From NCBI GenBank assembly GCA_946411525.1, contig CAMKEI010000014.1, positions 1 to 46,583 on the forward strand: DNA of 46,583 nucleotides, written 5' to 3'. A program made the position numbers and the translations under genes. Numbering within the stretch: position 1 is the first letter of the stretch; each line of letters starts with the position of its first letter. Positions 15,719-24,101 of this stretch are shown in pieces. The stretch comes from an uncultured Clostridia bacterium. Lineage in GTDB: Bacteria > Bacillota > Clostridia > Christensenellales > Aristaeellaceae. Below the pieces are notes generated by a model. It made no database searches, was not told the origin of the DNA, and was given only the letters and a program-made list of their open reading frames with translations.

Positions 15719-15733
15719 TCACAATTCACAATC
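15695..15733. repeat. AT-rich short repeat, copy 2, overlapping the aroE-aroK start
   Basis: On the minus strand the units GATTGTGAATT, GTGAATGATG and GTTATGAATTGAATTATG span the aroC stop and the first codons of the aroE-aroK fusion. They match the units at 7052-7084. The repeat supplies the ATG used by the fusion gene. Confidence 0.65.
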
Positions 15734-16823
15734 AGAGCGAGGACAGCCAGTCTGTTCCGAAGCGGAGGGCAAGGAGATCGCAGAGGACAAGGGCGGTGAC
15801 GCTGTCCACGACGATCCGGGCCCGGTGTACGATCGCGGGATCATGCCGCCCGGAGATCCGGAGGGAAGTTTCTTCCCCGGTCAGGAGATCGACAGTCCGC
15901 TGTTCCAGGGCGATGGAGGGCGTGGGCTTGACCGCGCAGCGGAAGAGCAGCGGCATACCGTTGGTAATACCGCCGTTCACGCCGCCGTTGTGATTGGTTT
16001 CAGTCACAGGCGTGCCGTCCTTTATCCGCAACGGATCGTTGGCTGTGCTGCCGGTCATGTCCGCCAGGGCAAACCCGTCGCCGAAGGAGATGCCTTTGAC
16101 GGCAGGGATGGAAAAAAGCGCATGGGAAAGGACGCCTTCGACAGTGTCGAACCATGGCTCGCCGACTCCTGCCGGCAGGCCGGCCACGGCGGTTTCCAGC
16201 ACACCGCCCACGCTGTCGCCCCGCGCGGCCGCGCTTTCGATCATATTCCGCATCTGAATGCCGCGGGCTTCGTCCAGCACGGCGAAGGACAGACTGTTCA
16301 GCTTCTCCAGATCCGGAACCGGATCGTCCCCGAAAGACACATCATCGATTCCGGCACAGCGGGCGATATGGGTGCCGATCAGGACGCCTTTTGCTCTCAG
16401 CGCAGGGATGATAACTGCCCCGGCCGCAACCAGTGCGGCGGTGAGCCGTCCGCTGAAGTGTCCGCCGCCCCGGTAATCCTCAGAACCATGGTATTTGACG
16501 GCAGCGGTGAGATCGGCATGCCCCGGGCGCGCGGGTCCCCGCCGATAGTCTCCGCTGCGGATATCCTCATTGGGAATCAGGACAGTCAGGGGCGTGCCGG
16601 TGGTATGGCCTTCAAAAACGCCGCTGACGATGCGGAAAGCGTCGGTTTCCTGCCGGGCGGTGGAGATCCTTCCTGCCGGGCGGCGGAGCGCCAGCTGTGA
16701 AGCAATGAACGATTCGTCCACAAAAAGGCCCGGAGCGAGACCGTCGATGACAGCGCCGATCTCAGGGCCGTGGCTCTCACCGAAGAGCGTCACGGAAACG
16801 GAAGTGCCGAAAGTGTTTTTCAT
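15732..16823 (-). CDS. aroC: Chorismate synthase
   Basis: This is the last enzyme of the shikimate pathway; it converts EPSP to chorismate with reduced FMN. The 363-aa length is normal. Motifs are the N-terminal FGESHGPEIGAVIDG, RRPAGRISTARQE, the RPGHADLTAAVKY block, RGGGHFSGRLTAA, and the C-terminal NHNGGVNGGITNG and RHDPAIVHRA. AGAGG precedes the ATG. It is the first gene of the aro operon, read from the promoter at 16852-16880. Confidence 0.97.
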   Translation of the reverse strand: MKNTFGTSVSVTLFGESHGPEIGAVIDGLAPGLFVDESFIASQLALRRPAGRISTARQETDAFRIVSGVFEGHTTGTPLTVLIPNEDIRSGDYRRGPARPGHADLTAAVKYHGSEDYRGGGHFSGRLTAALVAAGAVIIPALRAKGVLIGTHIARCAGIDDVSFGDDPVPDLEKLNSLSFAVLDEARGIQMRNMIESAAARGDSVGGVLETAVAGLPAGVGEPWFDTVEGVLSHALFSIPAVKGISFGDGFALADMTGSTANDPLRIKDGTPVTETNHNGGVNGGITNGMPLLFRCAVKPTPSIALEQRTVDLLTGEETSLRISGRHDPAIVHRARIVVDSVTALVLCDLLALRFGTDWLSSL

Positions 16824-16851
16824 GGCAAACCTCTTTCGTTAAGATGAAGAA

Positions 16852-16880
16852 ACAATATACCCAGCGGCGGAATGTGTCAA
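16852..16880 (-). promoter_or_regulatory. aro operon promoter
   Basis: On the minus strand TTGACA (16880-16875) and TATTGT (16857-16852) are 17 nt apart. The start would be near 16845, 22 bases before aroC. No riboswitch or attenuator was seen. Confidence 0.75.
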
Positions 16881-16931
16881 TGTATTACAGCGCCGGGGGT
16901 AGTATTCCTTCTGTTTTTCAAAGGGAGTGAT

Positions 16932-16960
16932 TTGCATTTTTCAGCGGAACATGAGATAAT
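16932..16960 (+). promoter_or_regulatory. Promoter of the GT4 glycosyltransferase gene
   Basis: TTGCAT (16932-16937) and GATAAT (16955-16960) are 17 nt apart, giving a leader of about 40 nt. Confidence 0.65.
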
Positions 16961-17005
16961 ACCAAATAGGAGAAACAGGCAGAAGCCTGTGTGAAGGTGG
17001 GTTCA

Positions 17006-18193
17006 ATGCTTAAGATCGGGCAGTTTACAGATACATTTCTGCCGATTGTGGATGGCGTGGGCCGGGTGGTCCAGGCTTATTCAGAGACGCTTTCCAGGAT
17101 GGGGCACCAGGTGACGGTAGTCGCCCCGATGTACGATACCGGTTTCCAGGGCGGTTTTCCGTTCCAGCTGGTGGAATACGTTGCGAGCAGCGTGCCCGGC
17201 ATGAAGCAGTATAAAGTCGGTGAAGCGGTGCTGGACGCCCATTACCGGCAGCGCATCCGGATGATTGATCTGGATGTGGTTCATGCCCACAGCCCCTTTA
17301 CTGCGGGCTCGGAGGCGCTTCGCCTCGCCGCGGTCCGGAAGCTGCCGCTTGTCGCGACTTTCCACTCAAAATACTACGATGATTTCCTGAAAGCGACCCG
17401 TTCCGAGTCCATCGCAAAAATGGGCGTGAAGCTGGTCGTGAGTTTCTATAACCGCTGTGACGAGGTCTGGGCTGTCGGGAAGAACACGGCAGACGTACTG
17501 CGTGAATACGGCTATGATGGTGAGATCCAGGTAATGCCCAACGGCGCGACCATGCGGACAGCCGCTCCCGGCGATGTTGAGCAGATTAACCGCCGGTGGA
17601 ATCTGGGTACAGATCCGCTGATCCTGTTTGTCGGCCAGATGGACTGGAAGAAGAATATCCTGACGGTACTGGAAGCCTGCGCGGAGATGAAACAGGCGGG
17701 CACGCCATACCGGCTGCTGCTGGCAGGGCAGGGCATGGATATGAACGCGATCAGCCGGAAGATCAGCGACCTGAATATCCAGGACCGGGCCGAACTGGTA
17801 GGCCATATTACGGACGCGAGCCTGCTGGACGCGCTGTATGCCCGGGCTTCCGTGTTTGCTTTCCCCTCCCTGTATGATGCCGCCCCGATGGTGGTACGGG
17901 AAGCCGCCGTCATGGGTACGCCCTCGGTCATGGTCAAGGGAAGCACCGCCGCGGAGATCATCAGGCACAAGGAAAACGGCCTGCTGTGCGAGAATGATCC
18001 GAAGGATCTGGCCCGGGTGATGACCGAGGCGCTGAGGGATCCAGCCAAACTGCAGGCAATCGGCGAAAAGGCGCGCGAAACCATTCCGGTCCCATGGGAA
18101 AAGGTTATGGAAACGGCGGTGCTTAGATATGAGCGCCTGGTGGCCCTCGGAAAAGAAGGCAGGCTGAAAGATAAGCGGAAGAGGATGCTGTAA
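17006..18193 (+). CDS. GT4-family glycosyltransferase
   Basis: This 395-aa GT-B fold retaining glycosyltransferase begins MLKIGQFTDTFLPIVDGVGR, the usual N-terminus of the diacylglycerol glucosyltransferase / PimB-like branch, followed by the acceptor-side motif HAHSPF and ATFHSKYYDDF. The C-terminal donor domain shows FVGQMDWKKN and the E-x7-E region in SLYDAAPMVVREAAVMGTP. It probably adds a sugar to a membrane lipid, but acceptor and donor are not determined. The ATG at 17006 is preferred to a GTG at 16991 because AAGGTGG lies nine bases before it. Confidence 0.9.
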   Translation: MLKIGQFTDTFLPIVDGVGRVVQAYSETLSRMGHQVTVVAPMYDTGFQGGFPFQLVEYVASSVPGMKQYKVGEAVLDAHYRQRIRMIDLDVVHAHSPFTAGSEALRLAAVRKLPLVATFHSKYYDDFLKATRSESIAKMGVKLVVSFYNRCDEVWAVGKNTADVLREYGYDGEIQVMPNGATMRTAAPGDVEQINRRWNLGTDPLILFVGQMDWKKNILTVLEACAEMKQAGTPYRLLLAGQGMDMNAISRKISDLNIQDRAELVGHITDASLLDALYARASVFAFPSLYDAAPMVVREAAVMGTPSVMVKGSTAAEIIRHKENGLLCENDPKDLARVMTEALRDPAKLQAIGEKARETIPVPWEKVMETAVLRYERLVALGKEGRLKDKRKRML

Positions 18194-18196
18194 GAT

Positions 18197-18228
18197 AAGC
18201 GGACTGAGCGATATCGCTCAGTCCGCTT
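18197..18228. terminator. Perfect-palindrome bidirectional terminator
   Basis: A 32-bp perfect palindrome (16-bp arms, centre GATATC) follows the glycosyltransferase stop by three bases and overlaps the last codons and stop of the VanZ-VOC gene on the other strand. Confidence 0.8.
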
Positions 18229-19300
18229 CAATGATTTCAACACATACATGATCCGGACCGGTAAAGCGAAGCATTCGCTGCCCCGTACACGGATCCCGGC
18301 GGTAATCACCCGGCCGGATGCCGTTTGATTCCAGACGCCTGCGCACAGCCGAAAGCCGCGTGGCATACAGCGTCAGATACTGTTTTGCCGGTACGGTTTC
18401 ACGGAAGGAACAGATAACCTGAACCTGGGTTTTTCCCATCTCAAAGAGAAAGACAACATCGCCGGATTCCCGCCGGTTCAGCTGCTGCAGCAGCCGGAAA
18501 CCGAGCCTGTTGACATAAAAATCGCATACTTCGCCCTGGTCGGATCCCCTCAGGGTGGAACGGAACATACCTGATTTTCTGGTGTACGGGAAAAGCGTGC
18601 TGCTTCGGGCACGGCGCTTCCAGCTGCGGTATTCCCGCAGATCTTTCCGCCAGCCCGGATGGGTAACCACATAACCCACGGCGATATAAAGCAGCTGGCC
18701 GATCCAGCCGCCAAGCGTGTTGGAAATGATATCGTCGAAGTCATACATTCCGCGCCGGGAAATCAGCTGTATATTCTCCACCAGAAAGCTGAGCAGCAGG
18801 CAAAAGAGCACCGGCCGAACGCGTACCCTGGTGCGGAACCAGCGGAACACATACGGCAGCAGGTATCCTATCGGTACGAAGATCATCACGTTCAGATAAA
18901 ACTGGGAAAGATCTTCCGGCCGGACAATGGAGATCTGGGAAAAGGCCGAGGCCACGCCTTCCGTAAACAGCGTCCGGAACCAGCCGGTGAAACCGGTGGG
19001 CGTGGAGAATGCATTCTTTACATCCTCGAGGGGAGCGACATGAACGGTATAGTTACCTGCCGCGTCACGGGAAAAGAAAACCAGCCATGCAAAAACCAGG
19101 AGATAGACCAGGAAGCCGAAAACCAGCAGCCGCTGCCGGAGCCTTAGCAGCCGGTCCGCGTCCGGGTTTTCGCTCAGCCCGCCTTCGAGATTCAGCCGCA
19201 TACGCCGGCAGATCCGACGGTCCGCCCAGGGCAGCAGAAAGACCAGCACGGCAACAAGCAGCGTGACAAGCGAATTCATCTCCAGGCTGTTTACGTCCAT
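18218..19300 (-). CDS. VanZ-domain membrane protein fused to a VOC-like domain
   Basis: Residues 10-215 form a VanZ-family membrane domain with segments near 10-25, 57-77, 133-152, 160-178 and 195-213. It has the signature NVMIFVPIGYLLPY and ENIQLISRRGMYDFDDIISN. After a basic linker (about 216-242), residues 245-360 look like a VOC (glyoxalase/bleomycin-resistance) domain: DFYVNRLGFRLLQQL and a closing HVCVEIIEAD. The usual first metal-binding His of VOC enzymes is not seen, so a binding rather than metal-catalytic role is more likely. VanZ proteins are linked to glycopeptide and lipoglycopeptide tolerance. Its ATG overlaps the stop of the upstream gene (TAATG). Confidence 0.8.
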   Translation of the reverse strand: MDVNSLEMNSLVTLLVAVLVFLLPWADRRICRRMRLNLEGGLSENPDADRLLRLRQRLLVFGFLVYLLVFAWLVFFSRDAAGNYTVHVAPLEDVKNAFSTPTGFTGWFRTLFTEGVASAFSQISIVRPEDLSQFYLNVMIFVPIGYLLPYVFRWFRTRVRVRPVLFCLLLSFLVENIQLISRRGMYDFDDIISNTLGGWIGQLLYIAVGYVVTHPGWRKDLREYRSWKRRARSSTLFPYTRKSGMFRSTLRGSDQGEVCDFYVNRLGFRLLQQLNRRESGDVVFLFEMGKTQVQVICSFRETVPAKQYLTLYATRLSAVRRRLESNGIRPGDYRRDPCTGQRMLRFTGPDHVCVEIIEAD

Positions 19301-20250
19301 TACGGCTCCTCCTTTCCAGGCTCAGCGCCGGGAGGCAGCATGGAAGGGACGGAAAGATTCCGGGGATCATCCGACGGCAGGCCGCTGAGGTACGAACGGT
19401 CTCCGATGAGCTCAGAGAGACTCTCCTCTGTTCCTTCTCCGTCGTGAAGATAACGATAGGCCGCGGTGATGATCCGGACGGCTAACTGCCGGGCTTTTTC
19501 CCGCAGCTCCGGGAAACTATCCTCAGAAACCTGCGACGGATCAAACGGATGACGCCAGGGACGGCGCGCTTCGTTTTCCGGATCCAGGTCATGGAAAAAC
19601 GATTCAGAATACATCAGGGAACCGAGCACGGGGATCTTTGTCAGCCGTGCCAGACGGGCGGCAAGCCCCCGCGGATGTTCCATGATCCGGAAGCACTGCC
19701 GGTACCGCAGGCAGGAACGGTTCATATCCGCCCAGCAGCCTGTCCAGCCGTAGACCGACTCATATACGGCGTCCAGGTCCGCCTGCATGATTTCCGGCAA
19801 ACGGAGCTTCGGAAAGTAATTGTCCGTGACAGGGTGTTTTGTGCCCCAGACCCCGTCCCGCTTCATCACGGCCGCATCCAGGGCATGCTCGAGGCTCATG
19901 TGGCTGCGGGGAAAAACATGCTTTTCAGCTGTGAGATGGATGATATAGGGATGGGTGGTGCTGTCCAGCGCGTAATGGCAGCAGAATCCGGCCAGATAGG
20001 AAAACATTTCCGCTCTGCAGCCGGATGATTCAGTCTGCCTGAGCAGGGACATCAGGAACAGGCCGGGCTTTGTGGTATGCATCCGGCGCCCCCTGCTTTC
20101 ATGGTGTCCGAAAGGTTTATACAGAAACCAGACGTCCGGTCCAAAGAGCGCAAAGGTATAAGGTACGGGCATTATATTATCCCGAACCTCTTCAGGCAGC
20201 GAAGCCAGTACCTCCCGGCCGAAGGATACGTGAACCGTTGGATCAGGCAT
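19300..20250 (-). CDS. Zinc-dependent phospholipase C-like protein
   Basis: This 316-aa protein has the PF00882-type fold of zinc-binding phospholipase C relatives. It shows an N-terminal TVHVSFG with a ligand-like His, FGPDVWFLYKPFGHH, and the core GFCCHYALDSTTHPY with clustered His and Asp residues. No signal peptide is seen, so it is probably cytoplasmic and may not be a secreted phospholipase. The catalytic role is unproven for this branch. It is translationally coupled to the VanZ-VOC gene and read from the promoter at 20286-20314. Confidence 0.8.
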   Translation of the reverse strand: MPDPTVHVSFGREVLASLPEEVRDNIMPVPYTFALFGPDVWFLYKPFGHHESRGRRMHTTKPGLFLMSLLRQTESSGCRAEMFSYLAGFCCHYALDSTTHPYIIHLTAEKHVFPRSHMSLEHALDAAVMKRDGVWGTKHPVTDNYFPKLRLPEIMQADLDAVYESVYGWTGCWADMNRSCLRYRQCFRIMEHPRGLAARLARLTKIPVLGSLMYSESFFHDLDPENEARRPWRHPFDPSQVSEDSFPELREKARQLAVRIITAAYRYLHDGEGTEESLSELIGDRSYLSGLPSDDPRNLSVPSMLPPGAEPGKEEP

Positions 20251-20285
20251 GCCCCGCCTCCGTTTACCGTGTGTGATTCCGGTTC

Positions 20286-20314
20286 AGTATACCAAGTTTT
20301 CGTCAGACCGACAA
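20286..20314 (-). promoter_or_regulatory. Promoter of the phospholipase C-like / VanZ-VOC operon
   Basis: On the minus strand TTGTCG (20314-20309) and TATACT (20291-20286) are 17 nt apart, ahead of the ATG at 20250. Confidence 0.65.
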
Positions 20315-20320
20315 GGGAAT

Positions 20321-20350
20321 TTGCCTGAAAGGCTTATTATGATATATAAT
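20321..20350 (+). promoter_or_regulatory. Promoter of the VanY-type gene
   Basis: TTGCCT (20321-20326) and TATAAT (20345-20350) are 18 nt apart, in an AT-rich stretch about 45 bases before the ATG at 20399. It is back to back with the promoter at 20286-20314. Confidence 0.6.
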
Positions 20351-20398
20351 ATATTGATACTGCTCACAACACATGATCCTTCAAGGGAGGAAACGAAT

Positions 20399-21601
20399 AT
20401 GAAACAGCCTGTGAAACGGATTGCGGTTTGCCTGATGACGATACTGCTGCTGTGCCTGTGCTTGATTCCTGCTGCCATGGCCGAAGGAACTGCAGAAGGC
20501 GCTGCGCAGACGGCCACACAGGAGACGGCCGCACAGGAGACGGCCGAGCCGACAGAAAAGCCGAAAGCCACTGCCGCTGAGCTTCAGGAGCAGGGAATTC
20601 TGACTGTCGGAGCCAAAGGCGAAGACGTAAAGAAGCTTCAGCAGCGGCTGAAGGACCTGGGTTATCTGAGCGGCAAGGTGGACGGCCAGTTCGGTGGCGG
20701 TACCAAGCGCGCGGTAATCGCGTTCCAGCGAAAGAACGGGCTGGATACCGACGGAATCGCCGGACAGGAGACGCTGGCCAAACTCTACGCCGAGGATGCC
20801 GAAGCTGCTCCCAAGGATGAAAAAACGGACGTGCTGAACGGTGACAAGCCGATGCTTGTCAATAAGGAACACGTGCTGGACGAGTTCTTTACGCCGGCAG
20901 ACCTGATCCAGGTCAACACCGTGATCAAAAAGGACCTGGCGACAGTCAAGTACAAGAAAACGAGGGGAGTCAAGGCCGCCGTGGAGGCACTGAAAGAAAT
21001 GCTGGAAGCGGCAAAGGCGGACGGTATTGGCAAGAAATGGCAGATTTCCGCAGGTTACCGAAGCTGGGACGACCAGAACAACGTGCTGAACTCGAAGATC
21101 AAAAGCTATAAATCGAAGAACAAAGGCTGGAGCAGCTCCAAGGCCCGCAGAGCCGCATTGCGCTCGGTTGCGGAACCGGGCGCCAGCGAACATCATCTAG
21201 GCCTGGCTTTTGACGTCAACAAAAAGGGGGCCTCTTCGTTCGCGGGGACGAAACACAGCGAGTGGCTGAATGAACACTGCTGGGAGTACGGATTCATTAT
21301 CCGCTACCAGAAGGAAAAAGAAGAGATCACGGGATTTGTGGCGGAGCCCTGGCACATCCGCTATGTCGGCGTGGAACACGCGAAGTATATGAAGGAACAT
21401 GATCTGTGCCTGGAAGAGTATATCCAGGGGATCGAGGACGGCACGATTGACCTGTCCGCCATTCTCGGCCATGAGGCCGGCGAGGCGGAAAAGGCAGAGG
21501 AACCTGTGGAACCGGAAGCGGAAGAACCTGAACCGGAAGAACCTGAACCGGAAGAACCGGGAACGGAAGAGGAGATGTCCGGAGAAGGGGACGCGGCCTG
21601 A
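20399..21601 (+). CDS. Secreted VanY-type D,D/L,D-carboxypeptidase with peptidoglycan-binding domain
   Basis: The 400-aa product has a signal peptide (1-28, ending AAMA-EG), then a Thr/Gln/Glu-rich spacer with repeated QETA units. A PG_binding_1 domain follows (about 68-128, GEDVKKLQQRLKDLGYLSG), then a VanY peptidase domain (about 200-355). The zinc/catalytic motifs are SEHHLGLAFDVN (SxHxxGxAxD) and EPWHIRYVG (ExWHxR). The tail is a run of EEPEPEEP repeats with no anchor. It would trim stem peptides in the cell wall. GGGAGG precedes the ATG at 20399; the open frame reaches 20249, but the added residues are not protein-like. Confidence 0.92.
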   Translation: MKQPVKRIAVCLMTILLLCLCLIPAAMAEGTAEGAAQTATQETAAQETAEPTEKPKATAAELQEQGILTVGAKGEDVKKLQQRLKDLGYLSGKVDGQFGGGTKRAVIAFQRKNGLDTDGIAGQETLAKLYAEDAEAAPKDEKTDVLNGDKPMLVNKEHVLDEFFTPADLIQVNTVIKKDLATVKYKKTRGVKAAVEALKEMLEAAKADGIGKKWQISAGYRSWDDQNNVLNSKIKSYKSKNKGWSSSKARRAALRSVAEPGASEHHLGLAFDVNKKGASSFAGTKHSEWLNEHCWEYGFIIRYQKEKEEITGFVAEPWHIRYVGVEHAKYMKEHDLCLEEYIQGIEDGTIDLSAILGHEAGEAEKAEEPVEPEAEEPEPEEPEPEEPGTEEEMSGEGDAA

Positions 21602-21643
21602 TAATCAGGTAAAACCCAGAAAGACGGCAATGGGGGAAAGTTT

Positions 21644-22621
21644 ATGCGTAAAGCGATTATACTCGTGCTGGTACTGATCCTGCTGTTCGGGCTTTCGGGC
21701 TGTGCGGGCAAACAGGATCCGGCCGGAGATAACGCTTCCATTGTGGTGGGCTTTTCCCAGCTCGGCGCGGAGAGCTCCTGGCGTATCGCGAACACTGCCA
21801 GCATGGAACAAGCCGCGAAGGAAGCGGGATACAGCCTGATGATGGAAAACGCCAACCAGAAGCAGGAAAAGCAGATTGACGCAATCCGCTCCTTTATCGC
21901 GTACCGGGTGGATGTAATCGTGTTTTCACCGATCGTAGAAACCGGCTGGGACAATGTGCTTACGGAAGCCAAACAGGCCGGTATCCCCGTGATCCTGATG
22001 GACCGGATGATTGAGACACAGGATGACAGCCTGTATACTGCCTATATTGGCGCTGATTTTTATGCGGAGGGCCGGCGGGCCGGAGAATACCTGGTCCGCA
22101 AGGCGGATGAGACAGGCGCGGATAAACTCCGTATTGTGGAGATCTGCGGCACGACGGATTCCACGCCTATGCGGGACCGGCAACGGGGATTCATGGATGT
22201 GATCGGGCAGGATGACCGTTTTACCGTGATTGACAGCGTGGACGGCGACTTCCTCCGATCCAAAGGCGAGGAATGTATGCGGGAACTGCTGGCAAAATAC
22301 GGCGCGGACGGAATTGATGTGATCTATTCCCATAACGACAGCATGACGCTTGGCGCACTGGATGTCCTGGAAAGCCTGGACGATCCGGCAGCGAAAGACA
22401 TGATCCTGATTACCGTGGACGGTGAAAGGGAAGCAGTGGACGCGCTGAAAGCCGGAAGGATCAACTGCGTGGTGCAGTGCACTCCGCACCTTGGCCCTGA
22501 CGTAATGAAACTGGTCGGCGATCTGAAGGACGGAAAAGAATTATCAAAGGTGAATCATCCGGACGAAAGCGCTTTTACTGACTTCGACGATCTGAGCGAT
22601 CCGGCGGTGGAGGGCTTCTGA
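21644..22621 (+). CDS. Lipoprotein sugar-binding protein (sensor-side, type I periplasmic fold)
   Basis: This 325-aa protein has a lipobox LSGC (Cys near residue 20) and a type I periplasmic-binding fold of the ribose/galactose group: VGFSQLGAESSWRIANTASM, ENANQKQEKQIDAIRSFI, VDVIVFSPIVETGWDNVL, MDRMI and YSHNDSMTLGALDVL. These resemble YtfQ, the galactofuranose-binding protein. It stops one base before the kinase ATG, so its most likely job is to present sugar to the kinase rather than to the transporter, which has its own binding protein at 25829. It starts 42 bases after the VanY gene and may be read from it. Confidence 0.9.
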   Translation: MRKAIILVLVLILLFGLSGCAGKQDPAGDNASIVVGFSQLGAESSWRIANTASMEQAAKEAGYSLMMENANQKQEKQIDAIRSFIAYRVDVIVFSPIVETGWDNVLTEAKQAGIPVILMDRMIETQDDSLYTAYIGADFYAEGRRAGEYLVRKADETGADKLRIVEICGTTDSTPMRDRQRGFMDVIGQDDRFTVIDSVDGDFLRSKGEECMRELLAKYGADGIDVIYSHNDSMTLGALDVLESLDDPAAKDMILITVDGEREAVDALKAGRINCVVQCTPHLGPDVMKLVGDLKDGKELSKVNHPDESAFTDFDDLSDPAVEGF

Positions 22622-22622
22622 G

Positions 22623-24101
22623 ATGCGGCGAAGCGGAATGACCAGCATCACCTCACAGGTCCGCCGGTCAGTGACGAGCATTGCGGTTCTGCTGGCGATT
22701 CCCGCGGTGATCGGCCTGGCTGTCATGCTTGTATACTCGTTCCGGACGCAGGCAATGATCCGGCGTATGGACGCAGCAGCGCGCATGAAGCCTGCCCTGG
22801 AGAGCACGATTCCGGAGAACCTGTTTTCCGTGGCGGCCGGCCGGACTTCCTTTCAGGAAAGCGGCGTGGAGGAACTGATCGCACAGACGAATGAAACGCT
22901 GGACATGCTTCTTGGAGAGACCCAGGGCAGCGGCCAGATGCAGCTGACGATTGCCCGACGGACCATGGATACCCTTGAACAGTATGTATACAAGATCCGT
23001 GACGGCATGGAAGCAGGTATCCCAATCAGCGAGATCGAGAGCATTGTGGATGAAGTGCGGAATGTCGGCCGGCTGGTGACGGACATGCTGGACGCCTTTA
23101 CCACAGAGGAGATCGCCAGCGCGACAGACGCCAGCCGGCGGCTGCGTACAATCGTGATTTCTGCGGCCGGGGCGGAGATTCTCCTGCTGCTGTTCGCGTT
23201 TATCCGCACCCGCAATGAGACCCGGAGACTGACAAGCTCCATTCATACCGCTATCTATTCGCTGGAAGAGACGGTGCGCCGCATCGCGGAGGGAAACTTT
23301 ACCGACCGTGTACGGGGCATGAACGTTGAGGAACTGAAAGAACTCGGCGACCAGATCAATCAGATGGCGGACAGATTGGAGACCCTGATCGATCAGGTCC
23401 GGCAGAAACAGGACAATCTGGCCAGGGCGGAACTCCGGACCCTGCAGGCTCAGATCAATCCGCATTTTCTATATAACACGCTGGACACGATTGTCTGGCA
23501 GGCGGAATCCGGAAAGGGGGACGAAGTCGTCCGCCTGACCCGGAACCTGAGCGACTTCTTCCGGATCTCCCTGTCCTCCGGCGCCGACTGGATCCCGGTC
23601 AGCCAGGAGCTAAAACATGTTTCTGCGTATCTCAGCATTCAGAAGACCCGTTACCGGGATATTCTCGATTACGAAGTGGATCAGCCCGAAGGCCTGGAAG
23701 AGATCTATATGCTGAAGCTTCTTCTTCAGCCGCTGGTAGAAAACGCTCTCTATCACGGCATCAAGAATAAGCGCGGCGGCGGAAAGATTATTGTGAAAGT
23801 TACCCGCCAGAATCGGGTGATGACCTTCATTGTCGTGGATACCGGCAAGGGCATGACCAAAGAGCAGCTGAAAGCGCTGCAGGAAAACCTGCATGCGGAA
23901 ACCCCAACCGTACAGGCGGCACTGGAACCCGGCCATTCCGGCTTCGGTATGCGGAACGTCGATATGCGGATCCGGCTGTATTACAAGAAACAGACCGGGC
24001 TGATCATTCAGTCAGGTCCGGAAGGAACAGAAGTCTCCTTCACAATCCCAATCCGTTCAAGGGAGGAAATTGACAATGATGAAAGTCTTTCTCGTGGATG
24101 A
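22623..24101 (+). CDS. YesM-type sensor histidine kinase
   Basis: The 492-aa kinase has TM1 at about 18-40, an extracellular domain of about 130 residues rich in helix, TM2 at about 170-192 and a HAMP linker to about 250. The His_kinase domain follows with the phospho-acceptor in QAQINPHFLYNTLDTIVW, then an HATPase domain with LLLQPLVENALYHGIKNK and the G boxes DTGKGM and GFGMRNV. The extracellular part has no sugar-binding fold of its own, so it probably reads the state of the adjacent lipoprotein. It overlaps the response regulator gene by 26 bases. Confidence 0.93.
   Translation: MRRSGMTSITSQVRRSVTSIAVLLAIPAVIGLAVMLVYSFRTQAMIRRMDAAARMKPALESTIPENLFSVAAGRTSFQESGVEELIAQTNETLDMLLGETQGSGQMQLTIARRTMDTLEQYVYKIRDGMEAGIPISEIESIVDEVRNVGRLVTDMLDAFTTEEIASATDASRRLRTIVISAAGAEILLLLFAFIRTRNETRRLTSSIHTAIYSLEETVRRIAEGNFTDRVRGMNVEELKELGDQINQMADRLETLIDQVRQKQDNLARAELRTLQAQINPHFLYNTLDTIVWQAESGKGDEVVRLTRNLSDFFRISLSSGADWIPVSQELKHVSAYLSIQKTRYRDILDYEVDQPEGLEEIYMLKLLLQPLVENALYHGIKNKRGGGKIIVKVTRQNRVMTFIVVDTGKGMTKEQLKALQENLHAETPTVQAALEPGHSGFGMRNVDMRIRLYYKKQTGLIIQSGPEGTEVSFTIPIRSREEIDNDESLSRG

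Noticed and set aside
15825-16700. 291-aa open frame opposite aroC
   Set aside because: It is a shadow of chorismate synthase with no family motif or ribosome binding site.
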